From the NCBI RefSeq assembly GCF_028389875.1, contig NC_084665.1, positions 6,387,501 to 6,451,500 on the forward strand: 64,000 bases of DNA, read 5' to 3'. Source of the stretch: Rhea pennata. Its lineage: Eukaryota > Chordata > Aves > Rheiformes > Rheidae. Positions 47,481-60,779 of this stretch are shown piece after piece (the stretch's first letter is position 1; each line of letters starts with the position of its first letter). A program made the position numbers and the translations under genes. The notes under the pieces are model-generated. The model saw only the letters and a list, made by a program, of their open reading frames with translations. It made no database searches and was not told where the DNA came from.

Positions 47481-50400
47481 GCAGGGGTTTGAAAGAGTCG
47501 GAGCTGTCCCCAACCTCCACCATCATTTTATGACATATATATATATATATGAATGTTAGTCGTGAGGAAATAAGGATTAAAGGAGATACTAATGTGAATA
47601 CTTTTCAGTCAAGGGGGCTAGTTAGGACAGGTTTATGGTATTTTGAAGTTTGGGTCATCTGAATATTGCTGTATTATATAGCAGGCACGTTTTCCCCCTG
47701 CATGTATTTTAAGTTTCTTAAAGGGAGAGCCTACTTCTAGGCCTCGAATGAAAATTTTAGCTGTCTGATGTCCTGTTTGCTGCAGAGAGTCTCTCTGAAA
47801 TGGGATGCTCACTCATCTTCTATTATCTTCAATTGAGTTCATACAGGCAGTGATTTACTTTCAGGGAGCCTGCTTTCCATTAGTAGCTTCAATGTTATCC
47901 CAGGTTTTCTCATAGAGGGCAGAACTTTCAGTACTCAAAGTGTTTGTCTCATATCTATGGTGCTAGAAGTTACATTTTTTTGAGCTCTTTCCAGTGGGAA
48001 TATGCTTTTCCGAACCTGGGGAGAAAGGTCTGGGCTCACTCCCCCCTACCTTGTGGGCACAGCTGGCCCGAGTCAGGTACCCCATGAGCCTGCTATCCCA
48101 GAGGGCTCTCCTAAAAGCTGAGCAATCTTCTGTAAGAACCTTCTCCCGTTGAGTGCACAGGGTGCCTGCTCTAGGCTAGCTCAGGTAGGTAGCCAGAAAC
48201 TCAATAAGATGAATCTGAGTCAACATTTCTAGTCAAAACTAGGAACAGAGAAAGTATTATTTAGGCTGAATTTCACTTAAGTAGATAAAAACCAGAGAAG
48301 AATGTAGCTCTTGGCTCATTGGTACAATCACATTTTATTTGCTATTTGTTCTTTTTTTCTGATTTCTGACATTTCAGTGTTCATCTGATTTATTTTTGAA
48401 AATTTCAAGGAACAAGCACTTTTTTAAAAAGAATGTTCGCTAAGTAACAAATCCTTCTTTAAGTTTGCTAGGCTGCCTAAGTGCAGCTTTTCACTTCAGA
48501 AAAACTTGAAAAGCTTTTCTGCTTTTCAATGGTTTTGATCTTTCTGCTTCTCACGCAGTACCTCTCATGGGCAGATGGGGCTGCTATGCTATGCAATTAT
48601 TTATTTCTTTTCTGAAGCAGTATTAAAAGGACAGTGTCCTACTTCCTAAATATTCCCAGATAGATCTCTGTTGTTTCCTAGTACATCCTTAGGCTGCCTC
48701 ACTCGATGTGTATGACAGTTTTGGGAAAATAGTACCATATCCTATCCAGCAGGCAACTAGTTTTTAGCCAATGCTCCTTGCAACATGCAAGCTGAAGGCT
48801 GCAGCTTTTTATTTCCCTGTGTTTGTAAGGTTACTAAATGAGGACATCCCTAGAAAAGCATGATGATATGAATTAACTTTGGAAATTAGGCCTATAGAAG
48901 TGAAAAGCACTTGAAGTACTATAGGGAAGTGTGTCGCTCCTGTTGTTGAAGGAGTTGCAATATTCTATAGCTCCTTTATTGTTGTTGTTATTAACAGGCC
49001 CAATTTGTAGTTTGGCAGTGTTACCCTCAGAGTACCTACTTTCAGCTTTAGTAGGGCAAAGTTTTGCCAACTTTGTTTCTGATGCAGTCCTTGCTATAGT
49101 CACCCTTGCTTCCTCCTTCTAGACTGGATTACTATGAAGTGTAATAACATAGAACTATTTACCCTTTAAGATTACTCAATACCTTTATGTAAAGCTGAAG
49201 GTGGCTGCCAATTTTATAGGCTGATATTAGCACTCTGTACCAATGCTCCACACTGAGCACTGTCATTTTGCCGCCGTGTGGATGTCAAAGCATTGGTTCC
49301 TGTTTAGATAGCACTGAGCTGCCTGAATGCTGACTGCCTCAGGGACTGCCTTTCCTCTATTCTGCCAAAATGCTTTTGCCTGCCTGAGATGCTCCTGCTG
49401 TTTTTTTTTTTTTCTTTTTTTTTTCCCTATAGCATTAAGTTTGGAGCTGTTAGTGTAGAACATTGTCAGCTGAAATCCTGGGCTCTGCAACGGGCTCCCA
49501 GCTTTGTAGTCTGGCCTTTATCTTAGCATAAGCAAACCCTTATTTATCCTGTTTTACAAATACAGCTTTTACAGCAGTCATCAGATTTCCAGCTAATAAA
49601 GAATTCCCAAAAATAAACAATAAATGGCAGCAAAGCATATCCTTGAAGTCGATTTTGGGTACAAAGAAAGTCTGAACGTGTTTGCCTTTTTGCGTAGTAA
49701 TGAGGGGAAAAGATCAGAATCAGCTTTCAGGGTTAAAAATATATCTCCTTGTCATATGTATAAGAATTGGTACAGGATGATGATGTGTAATGTCATGAGG
49801 AACTGCTCACCTGACACTATCTGTGGGTGAATATCACTACAGAGAAAATCACTGTCTCCAGGAAAAACTATTTTGTTCCAACCCTTATAAATCTGAAAGA
49901 AAATCAAGTAGTTCAGTGCAGTGTATTGTCCTGAGAAAGTGCATCTAGTTACAGCAGACCAAAATGTTTTTTCTCCAAGGGAACAAATTGAATGAACTAT
50001 ATTATTCTTTAGATAATGGACAGAAACCTTATTTGTTCTGAAAACTTTATGCTCTTTCGTAAGCACTAATAATAGTGGGGGAAGGTGGGTGGGAGAGTGG
50101 GTGGGTAGAAATGATAAAAGGAAAAGCAAAATGGGATAGCTGTGAAGCTGTAATTTCTTATGAAATGCTTCTCCATATGATACCTCTTACCTTTAGAATA
50201 TTTTTATAAAAGATTTGCATTTCCTGAAGTCTGCAAGTTTTTACTGCTTTTTATAAGTATAGCATTTCTGAAAGGCAATGAGAATAAGAGGGCTTAGGAA
50301 AGCCTTTATTAATCAGATGACATATGGTACTGCTAGAAGCAGTGGAAATTTCCTTATGCTCTGGGCCAGTGTCCGAATCTTGTCTGAAGCCCATGTCCCT

Positions 50401-53400
50401 CTTAGGCTCAGAGCATCATTCCTCTCTGCTGCTTGTTTATTCTCCATCGCTCCCAAGCCTACTGATAAGAGTGACAAATTTGATTTATCTTTTAATATGG
50501 TTGGTTCCTATGCTTTAAAAATTGCATGGTTTTCCATCATTACCTGCCTCACCTGCCACAAGCAACCATCAGATAGTAAAAACAGTGGACACTGTGCATA
50601 TGAATGGATTTGCATGGATCCCTAGGGTTGGGTTCCACATCAGACCGCAAGGGCCTCTGTCCTTCCATTTTGCCTTTTGTCTGGAAAATTTAGTCATTAA
50701 AACTGATTCTATATTGTAACAGGCAAATGTTTCATCTTTCAGAATTTTGTCTCAGTGCTAACATTTTAAATCACTTCTTTAAAAAAATTTGATAATAGTC
50801 TCTCCATGGTGAATTGTAAATAATGACAATAGATTCTCTTTTATTTCAACCTCTTTGCTTCACTATTTCTATTACAAAATCTTCTTCATAGGCAGTAATA
50901 AGAGTTTAGGAGTATGGTTAAATGGACTGTCCTGCCAGTGAGACTTACCAATGAGAATTTCTATTCAGGATCCAGCAAACTTCATTAACAATGAATAAGC
51001 ACAGTTCACCACACAGTGTATAGAAATGCCTTCATAAAGTGATCAGCTGCATTTTGATCAGAACTTGTCTTCATAGTGATACAGATATTTTTCCATGTCT
51101 GAAAATACAGTGTAATGAAGTCTCGCTATGTGGATCTCATCAGAAACACTCTCTGTAATTTAAAGAAATATTCCATTTTAAAGGTTTAAAAAAATAAATT
51201 AGCACAGGAATGAATGTTTGCAGAATGAACATTTCTGACTATTAGTCAGAGACAAAAGATATAATGAGCAAGATTAAAATCAGTATTAGGCATTCATGTT
51301 AGAAGTTTGTGAGTATTTTATTAATTCATGTGGAAAAATCTAATTGATGATTGCATTGTTGGAGCTTTATTCAGCATGACTTGCATAAATCTCTGTTGGT
51401 GTTCATTAGTATGCTTCCCTTTCTTTTTCACCTAAACCTGTATACTTGAGGCATTAGATTTATATTTATTTATGCCATAGGGAAAATATGATAAGTGTGC
51501 TATTGATTTCATTGACTGGAAAAATGTAACTAGTACAAAGAAAAGATTATAGAATGGATACCAGCTGCAAATAGGCTTCTACAGTTAAATAAAGGGTTAA
51601 GATGTGAGAAGAAATGTCATATGAATGAGGTAGCTATATCAGGCTGAACAGATGTTTTCTTCCCTGCACACTCACAAGTTGAAATGTAATGCTTGACAAT
51701 TACATAGAGATGCATGAAGAAAAAGATTCTTATAAGAAACTCCAGTTGGGCAGTTTGCATTGATCCATAAAGAAAGAAGGAGAACAGCAAAGCAAAGAGT
51801 CCCAGCCTACGCAGTGAGGAAAATGCTGCAATATGAACTAACGTTTGTTAAACAGGTGTGTGAAATAGCAGGAGGACAAGCCCAAAGTCTCTGCAGATGG
51901 AGAGTGGTAGTAAAGCATCAGCAGGCGAAGTCTCGTTCCAGCGAGGCACTCTGCCGCAGGCTGCCTTTGTAGAGAAAAAGCAAATGCATTTGCCCTGTCA
52001 GCAGAGGGAGATTTCTTTTTATTATAGGCTGTGTATGACAGCTACTGTGTATGAGTTGTTATGGCTTTTGTGGTTACTTTTTATAATACCTGAAAATCTT
52101 CAAAAACTATGGGAAAATCTAACAAAACTGAGTTAGCCAAGCATTCAGCCCAACATTCCTGCGGACCAGTGGCCTGCAGACCTAGGAGGAACTTTTCCCT
52201 TTTACAAAGTCAGTCAGTTAAGCACAAAACAATAGCTGTTGAAGTAATTTTAAAATGAAAGATTAAAACTGTCATCAGGGAGAGATGATTTACCAAAATA
52301 TGTCTTTGTTTTGCTGCTTCTTGAAGCCTCAGTTCACCCTAGTGGAAGACTTCCATGTTTGGCTAATGTGTAAGATATATGTGTGCTACGTTTAAGTTGC
52401 TATGGAGCTGTAGCAACAGAATACTCAGGATGAAAAACTGCCCGAGAAGCAGGTTCAGAGGCAGTTACTCTATGGAGAGCTCTGTCCTGCCAGGGCTTTA
52501 GCACCAGTGATACAAGAAATGGTGTTTTTTGAAGTAAGTCAGTGAAAGCTGCAATCACTCTAACAGTTCAGAGAGTTGAGAGTACTAGGGAAGAAGTGGT
52601 GGGGATTTGGCCTCTGGAATTTCCAAATCTGGTTGTTTTGTCTGCATGAGAACACTTCAATTCCAGTCGAACAGGAGCTCCTCTAGCTTTTCCTGAGAGC
52701 TTTGCTTTGTTTCAGGTACAGCCTAGTTGATCTAGGATTGAAATTACCACATAGAGTCCCCTATGCATTTGCAATGTCTAATAAAATGAAGCAGAGATTA
52801 AATTAATAAGGGTATTTGAAACTTACCTAAAAAGGTAAAAATTAAATGAGAATTAAAGGGCAGGTGCACGATATTTCACTGGATTTACAGGGCGGTTCAA
52901 AAACTCCATAACTGCTTTGTAAGAAGTTACACAGAATCCTCTTTAATTATTGCACACACATACAAAGAAATAAGCAGCATTTTGTAAATAAAGTATCAGA
53001 GAATTAGAGTAATTAAAATGTTAATTCTAATTGTATGTTGTGATTGTGCATTGATTTTTTTTGAAAGCTCATTTTATCCATTAATTAGTTAATGCCTGTA
53101 AATTGCTTTGAAAATAGAAAATGCAATAAATTACTCTGTATTATTGTTGCTATCATTATACACTAGTTTTAATTAGTTCTCTTACATTTTGATTGGATTA
53201 TTGAGATGTAGAGTTAGAAAAAATGATTTGGTACCAGTTGCTGTCCTCGGAATCACACATTCAGCATGACCTAGTGACAGCTTTTCTACAGAAGGATGTG
53301 TCACAGTGCTAAGCTGTGATTTATGGCCCAGGAAGACTATAGACAAGAAGATGATAGCACAAAGATGAGGAGATTTCCAGTTTCCCTGTGGGGCCAACAC

Positions 53401-53572
53401 TTTTCTCCGACTGCTTGAGGAAGGGGTGTTGGTTTCAATAGTGTCTTTAATAATATCTGGTTATGGTTCTGCTTTTTTTATTTTCCTGTCTTCAGTAGTG
53501 AGGAAACTTGCCTGTCCTTCATTCTTGCCTGTGATTCAGAAGAACATATAGGAATAGCTGTTTCTATTCAGC
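47481..53572. other. No gene recognised; AT-rich
   Basis: No coding exon or repeat family recognised. Minor items are an (AT)n run near 47536-47550, a T run at about 49400-49425 and a homeodomain-site-rich stretch at 52920-53185 (see findings). Confidence 0.5.
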
Positions 53573-53667
53573 CTTCTCTTCTCTTCTCTTCTCTTCTCTT
53601 CTCTTCTCTTCTCTTCTCTTCTCTTCTCTTCTCTTCTCTTCTCTTCTCTTCTCTTCTCTTCTCTTCT
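53573..53667. repeat. (CTCTT)n microsatellite, 19 units
   Basis: A perfect pentanucleotide repeat of 95 bp, pyrimidine-only on the plus strand. Its reverse complement gives an (REEKR)n-type frame on the minus strand (53536-53979), which is an artefact. Perfect repeats of this length are usually length-polymorphic. Confidence 0.97.
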
Positions 53668-56600
53668 GCCTGAAATAGCTGCTTCTGAGGTGAACTTCTG
53701 TATCTGATCTTCTTGGGAGATTGTCTGGGGGAATTTGCTTTCCACTTTGGTCCAAGAATGCTGTTCCACACCCCAAGCCAAGAACAGGGACTTTCTGGGT
53801 TTATATAAATTTGTAGATGGTGTAGTTCCAGAATTTGTTTTACTTACAAAACAATATTTGAGGAGCCAGCAAATCTTCCTGTGTGTTCTTGCCATTAGAC
53901 TCTCTGTTTCATGTGTTTTTATAACATTTGGTTTTAGTGCTGATAAGATTCTCTGCTTAAAAATCCCCCAGAAAAACATTATAGTGATGAAAGGAGTACA
54001 TATGCTCTAATTATAAAAGAGATTTATCAAAGCCAAATCAGCTGAGGTTTTCTAGTGCATGGCTGACTTGCAAAAATCTCTTTAATGACTTTGTATTTTT
54101 GGTACTATAAGGAAGTTCTTACCATTTGGAATACTGGAACTGTAGGGGATGCCAACGGGCAAGGAGAAAAAAATAGGTGATTTCATTTTTTGAGCTATTT
54201 TTTAATTAGCTATATCCATATTCTGCCTTTTTCTGTCATTTTCTGTGTGCAAATGGTAGCCTGCTTCTAATAAGAGGTCAGGAATAAAGCCAACAAGTAC
54301 GTAACTGAGCAATAATTGATCCACTGCTACCTGCAAATAATGGAAAGTTTCCTATTGAAGCTAGTGAGTTTCGAGACAAAGCCCTAAGACATTTGACAGC
54401 TGCCTCCTTCCATAGTGTTTGAGTACCTGATTAAAAATTGTTGAGATATGTTCCTTTTAATCATAGCTTTTTAGGAGTCACTTCTGAGGTCTTATGTAAA
54501 GGCATCTTATCACCAGTTCTTCAGACTTTTTAGGATTGGACCCAATTGTCTCTGGTTTCAGATATTAGGAGGTTAACATCTTATATTTAAGTCTTTGATA
54601 AATGTTTGTTATATCAGCCTAGAAAATTAAATTTCTGGGTTAGATTCACATGATGTTGCATTTGGAAGAATTCCCTATGAGGTAATCTTGCTTTGTGTGT
54701 ATTATTTATCTAGTGTTTCAAATGGAGAAAATACTAGTCCCCTGAAGAACATATTTTTCTTTGGCCTCTAATGTTTCCTAGTCAGAAGCAATTGTTTGTA
54801 CTGCAGCCTTTCCTTTTATCTTCAGAAGCACTTGCCTTTGGCAATTGTCATATGTCAGTTGTGACAAAATGCATAACAGTTTGAGTCTCTTTCCTTTCTG
54901 CTCCCCATATAGTCCAAAAGTTATGATGTGTGTCATTCCTAATTGCTGGTAATTGACTGAGGACAGCAATATTTTGCTGGCAATTCTGAAGCAGTTGCTT
55001 GCACTATGCTTAGGTTAAACACTGTTTCTTGGAAATTTTTCCAAGTTGTCCCTCACCCAGTTTTGCCTCTATTCTATTCAGTTTAAAAATTCCATTTGGA
55101 CTCTCATGCCTGTGACTATGCAAGCTGTATGCAGTGATTAGATATATTATCTCCACTGAGTAAGTTTCTCAGTGCTCTACTTAAAACAAACAAAAAAAAA
55201 ACAAACAAAAAACCCCCAAATGTCCATCTTAGTGCAACAGCAGCTTCAAGAATTCCTGCATCTCCTCTCAAACTGATTAGATAATTGTAACTGAAAGGAA
55301 AACACTTAGAGCAGAAATCCTGGGCTTTTTTTCCTTTTTGTTTTTATTGTTAATAAGCTAATAGAATGAAATCTCTGATAATGTGCATATGTTGCAACCC
55401 TTGTGCAGAATATTATGCTAGTCCTTGTTAGAATACCTAAGATACTTACCTTATCTAAGATACTGAACATGACTTAATTAAATATTTAATGGATTTATTC
55501 TGCTTGTAGGAAAAGTTTGTTCATGGAGACGAAAATTGCAGAGGAAGGTGATCTGTGTGGATCACTATTCATTCAATAGCCTCATGACCTGCCTTTCTGA
55601 TTAACGTATACCTTTTCTCCAAGCATGCTATTGCCTGAGTTGATATAACTTTATGTGTATTTCAGTGGCATCAGGACAGTGGACAATTAGAAGTACTGTT
55701 GAATGGCATGATGGTAAATCTTAAGTTGATTACTATTTGCTGAACTAACAACACAGGTGGAAACCTCTTGCTTGATCATATTCACAGAATCAGAACAGAA
55801 TATAGAGCAAAGGTGAGATTAGCAGCCATATCTAAACCGATAGATCCAAAATCAGAGGATTTGTGGGTCATTCTCTACCCATTTCAGTAATGGTCCATTT
55901 CCAAAATACTTTATATAATTTTAGCTTCTGCAGGCAGCACAAATACAGATAGGAAGGCCCAGGTCAATGCATAATGTCACTGACAAGGGCACCTCTGGCA
56001 TCACTGCGTGAGCTAAGCATACACTTCAACAAGAAAATGAATGAACACATATTAGAACATCCCTTTTTTGAAGAAAGTAATATTTTCTTCTATGTAATCA
56101 CTGCATGTCCTATGGTCTCAACTCCTTCAAGCTATTTCTGCCATTTAGGGCACTGTGCCATTCTTTTCTCAAGCATTTAACATCAGCAAATCTCCTGGTG
56201 ACTGCCTAGATTGACCTTTATTTGCTGAAGGACCAACTATTTTGCTTTGAGGACTTAAATACTTCCATAATTTTCCCAGTTGCAACTCAATGCCTTGTGT
56301 TCACCAAAGTTCTGATATTTTCCCCCAAATCATCTGCACAGGCATTTTCAGGATGTTTCATTTCTGCCATTCATGGCCTTTATAATCTTTTCATGTTACA
56401 TTACTGAGTTTATAGCTGTTTGACATAATCCTCACTAATATACTCTTTAAAAATCTTCTTTGTCTGTTGACATCCATTTTTCTTCTTGTCTCATTGTAAA
56501 TCTTATCTTTTTCTTTCATCAAAAGACATTTTTACCTGTCTGACAGTTACTACTTTTCTTACGTGGTTTGTTCCTTCATTAATTTAATGTGTGTGTAGCT

Positions 56601-59600
56601 TTACAATGAATAATGACTACGTATTAAATGGGACAGTCTTATTTAACTAGTTTTACCCTTTCCCATGAACTTTGAAGAATCCACATGTCTAAGCCTTACC
56701 TTGTAAATTCTGTGTGTACCGTTTTTTTATGTACTATTTTAAGGACAGTATTTTCATGTTACAGTTCTATAGCTCCAGCACAACATGGTCGTGCTCCATG
56801 GCTAGGGGTGTCAGACACTAACACAGCACAAATAAATGAATAATAGTAGTGGTAACTAAATGAGCTGAACTCTTTATTCCATCCTGAGTGGCATTATCAG
56901 AATTGCTAACTAACTGCTAGAATTGCTAGAGCCATTGGTTTTTGTACAAATAGGCATGTGCAAATGAAAAGTATACCTATTAGCAGAGTGCTTCCTTCCA
57001 CGCTTGCGTAATGTTTAACTGGTAAGAAGGCAATGTCTATATTAAGCTGCCTGCTTCAGCATGCAACACAGCCTAAGGCTGGCTACTGTTTTTTGCACAG
57101 TTGTCAAATAACCCCCCTCTCCAGTCAACTTCTATAAATTTTCATTCATGATAGTAGAATTTAAACTTGAAAAAAACACACAGGCAGACGGAGGAGGAAA
57201 ATATGTAAAGTATTCAGAGCCTATCAGGGCAGGGATTTTTCCATGTTATTTCTCCCAGACAGTGGTGTCTGTGCTTCTGACATGGTCTTGCTTGAATTCC
57301 AAAACCTTTTCTTTTCAAGGATTTATCCTACCTTAAGTTCTCCCTAATGCTTGTGCTTAACAGGTATGTTGTAAAAGCAGAAAAGGATGCTTAACTGCAG
57401 TTATATCCATATTGGTATCTTGGAGGAGGACAATGACAGATGATCTCCATCTTCATCCCCTTATGTACTATGCCAGTATTTGTCTCTTTTACAAGATTGA
57501 GTGAAGGAAAGGATTATGCTGTAGGGCTTGCACATCTCATTTCCCATCATGCAGTTATCTACTTTGCTTCTATGAACAGTAATGGAAGAAACATCTGGCC
57601 CCTGACTGACTCACAAAGCAAATACGAACACAATATGAAGTCCAGTGTTATCCAGATGATGAACAGAAGTACAATTAAACCAAACCCACAGATGCTCTGG
57701 ATAGGTGTCTATTTTGTATCCCAGCCAGAACAAACTGTTAGCTGTGTGGAAAAGTTGCCAAGATCTTTGTGATAAAATCAATCTCACAAAAATGTTGTAA
57801 CCAACAATTGTATTCTAACATCTTTAGATGCTTTTTAAGTTATTGTTTCAGGTACATCTACTGCCGAGTTGGAAAGGTGCCTGTTTCTGTATTTCATTTT
57901 GTTTCTAAGAATCAGTCATATCATCCACTTGTTTAACCTTGAGCAGATTATAAAGTATATTGATTTACATATTCCTCATTGTAATAAACAAACAAGTTTA
58001 GGAGTATAGGCAGAGACTCTCAAAACCAACTTCTGAGTCAGTTTGAGTGGCAGTAATTTTCCTGCTTTTCTGGCACCTCCTATGAGTATTCCATAATCAG
58101 GGGTCCCAAGTTTGTTCTTGCAAAAGCCCCCAGTCAATTTTCCAGTTGAAAGAAAAGCAAAGTGCTCTCAATAACACCTTTCAGGATTTTTCTTTTTGTT
58201 ATAGATTCTATGTCAAATCTCCAGGTTCAGGTGAGCCACAGTCAGCATGTAAGTTGAAGCAGGAAATGGTAATTATGCCCCACTCCTCTTATCTGGGATG
58301 TTTTTAGTGGCTGTCCTGAAGGTTCAATGTCATGTATATGTTTCATGTGTTCCAGATGCAGGCTGCTGGGGATAGGGATGGTTCTGCTTCACCTCCATGC
58401 CCAGAGTGGTGTGTTCCCTCCACCTGCTTTGCATCAGATACAGGTACTGAGAGGCTGCATAATGAACCAGATCAACGAAACATCTGTTTTTAGTAGTTGG
58501 TTTTTTTCATTGACTTATTGAGCTTTACCAACTCACCACACAGCTGCATGATACCTAGATCATGAGAAATGTGTAGGTGGGGGTAAGAGGAGGCTCCAAC
58601 TTTTTTTTTTATGAAAGTCTTAATTTTGAAAAAAATGGTAAATTTTTGATCAATTCAAAGATGGAAAAATGAATGGTTTTATTTTATTTTTCCATTCATG
58701 GAATAAATAGAAAATATTTATGGCAGATAACTAACTAAAGAATTTAAAGCCCAAACTTTCTGAAGTTCTAAAAAATCCCGTGACTAATTCACACTAAGAT
58801 TTCTTTCCTTTCTAGATTGTTAGTCTGAAAACATTTTTTTTTTTTTTAGTTTTTCTCTTAATTGGAAATACATTAACCTTCTTCTCTCTCAAAAATATTG
58901 CTGGGATGAGAAAACTGCATATTGTCTGATTTTTTTTTAATGCTCATACTTTCACTGGAGATCATACATGTGGAATTATTTCTCATCTGGAGGCTGCAAT
59001 AAAGCTGAAATATAACAAAAAGGGAGAATTTAAGAATCACACCATGTGCTCTTATGTGGCCAGTCTTGTCCACTAGGGGTCTGCAGTCTCTGCGGTTCCC
59101 ATTCATTTTTCACTTTCTCAGAAGTTACTGGTGCATCACCTTTGCTTTGCTGTTGTGGCTGGTGTCAAGTGTCACCTGTGAGGTAGTTCGCTCATGAAAC
59201 CCTGTCAAAGTACAGAGTGGTGAGAGGTCTTCTGAAACTCTAACGGCTCATGAGTGCGAGAGCTTTGGAAAATCAATGGATTTTTGAATCATTTCCTCTT
59301 TCATACATGCATACTGTCTTTAATGTCATTTAAGGCTGAAATGTTCATGGGCATATCTATACCTATTATAGATTTGTTAAGAGATACAGTTTAAACCATG
59401 CCTAAACAATGGGTGAAGTCACAGAATATGAGTATAGTTCACGTTGAATTGTGAGTGTAATAAAGAGTGGGATTATGCAAAGTTGGGTGTTTACTCTTAC
59501 CTATCCTAAAATCAGATGTGAAAGACATAGATTCCTGTTGTAATGTTTCAAAAAACCAAGGTGTCTGTAATGCAGGATTTTGTTTTAGGCCAGCTTTAGC

Positions 59601-59790
59601 TAGATGTCGCTATCCATAATATCGTTTGTGTGATGGAAGTGGTTATATGCACTGAAGTAAAAAATACTGCACGAACTACTTAGTATCAATTTTTAACACT
59701 TGACAAACAGTGCAGACTCAGTGAGGGAAAGTTGTTCCATATTGTACTGTGAAAAATTCTTGTGTGAGTACATTGGTCTAGCTTATACCG
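53668..59790. other. No gene recognised; AT-rich
   Basis: I see no coding exon, RNA gene or recognised mobile element. A-rich simple sequence (AAAAC-type) occurs near 55185-55215. Confidence 0.5.
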
Positions 59791-59800
59791 GTATAGTGAA

Positions 59801-60449
59801 ATGAAGAAGGGGCAGCCAGAGTCTATGCTTATTGGGCTGGGAAATGGAGACTTCTATGATAGTGAAGGCAGGAAGCTTGTGACTTCTGGAAACAGGAGGG
59901 CAGCTCCTGCTCCCCTTGCAGATCTGCAGTTACAGAACAGGTTTAGTGCCATGGCAGCAAATGAGCGGCTGGGAGCTCTGTCCAACATAGCATCCGAGCT
60001 GGCTGAGCCTGAGGCATATGGGAGGAGCACCACAAGGAAGCAGTGAGTGATAGCAATGGGACACTCCCTGCTGCTTATGATAGAAGCCTCGATCTGCTGA
60101 CCTGACTTGCTGTTTAGGGAGGTCTTTTGCTTTCTAGGGGCTTGGCTGTGGGATATTGCGGAGAGACTGCCAAGGTTTAACCAGCCTTTGAACTATCCTC
60201 CCCTGGGAATTCTTCCACATAGGCCTGAACCTTACTCCAGGGGAGACCTGAAGTGTATCAAGTGTGTGTGGCTTTTGAGGTCAGGGCCAAGGGCATGGGG
60301 CCCAGGTGACTTTCTCCTTGATCTTATCAGAGAGGATGGAGAGCTTTAGGAGGAGTAGATGGATTCTGTGGATCAACAATGGATTGTGTAGCTGATGTTG
60401 ACAACAGGGCGTTGGGTTTTATGACCACGGGGCCCTCTTTGAGTGTTGA
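59801..60449 (+). pseudogene. CR1 ORF1 remnant with degraded esterase domain
   Basis: The frame 59801-60046 gives the segment before the esterase domain (LQLQNRFSAMAANERLGALS). The esterase region follows, beginning with a GHSLLL-like version of the GDS nucleophile motif near 60057-60074. REVFCFLGAWLWDIAERLPR appears in the frame 60107-60349, and the domain ends with GVGFYDHGALFE near 60440. The nucleophile motif is altered and stops interrupt the frame, so it is non-functional. Confidence 0.8.
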
Positions 60450-60779
60450 GGACTGCAGGGAAGAAAGGAGCTGCCTGACCAAATAGGGCAAAAGTGTCTA
60501 TCTAGTAGACTGGCCATTTTGGTGAGGAGAGCTTTAAACTACGAATGACAGGGGAGAAAGCTGATGACTCTTGGAGAAATGGGGAAATTGTAGACCAGGT
60601 TGGTAGGCAAAAGTTGCAGAGTAAAGTGGACAAGAGAGACCTCAAAAATGACAAAGCAGGGTCAAAAGGGGCCCGCTTCAGGTATCTGCACATAAAGAAA
60701 TGCTGAGAGGGCAGCATTACAGGAGAGGGCCTCACACTTTCTGGGAAATCAGTACAACTGGGTGTCTCTCTGTACATTA

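Noticed and set aside
53536-53979. 147-codon minus-strand frame with Arg-Glu-Glu-Lys-Arg repeats
   Set aside because: The repeat part is the complement of the (CTCTT)19 microsatellite, and the rest has no known match.
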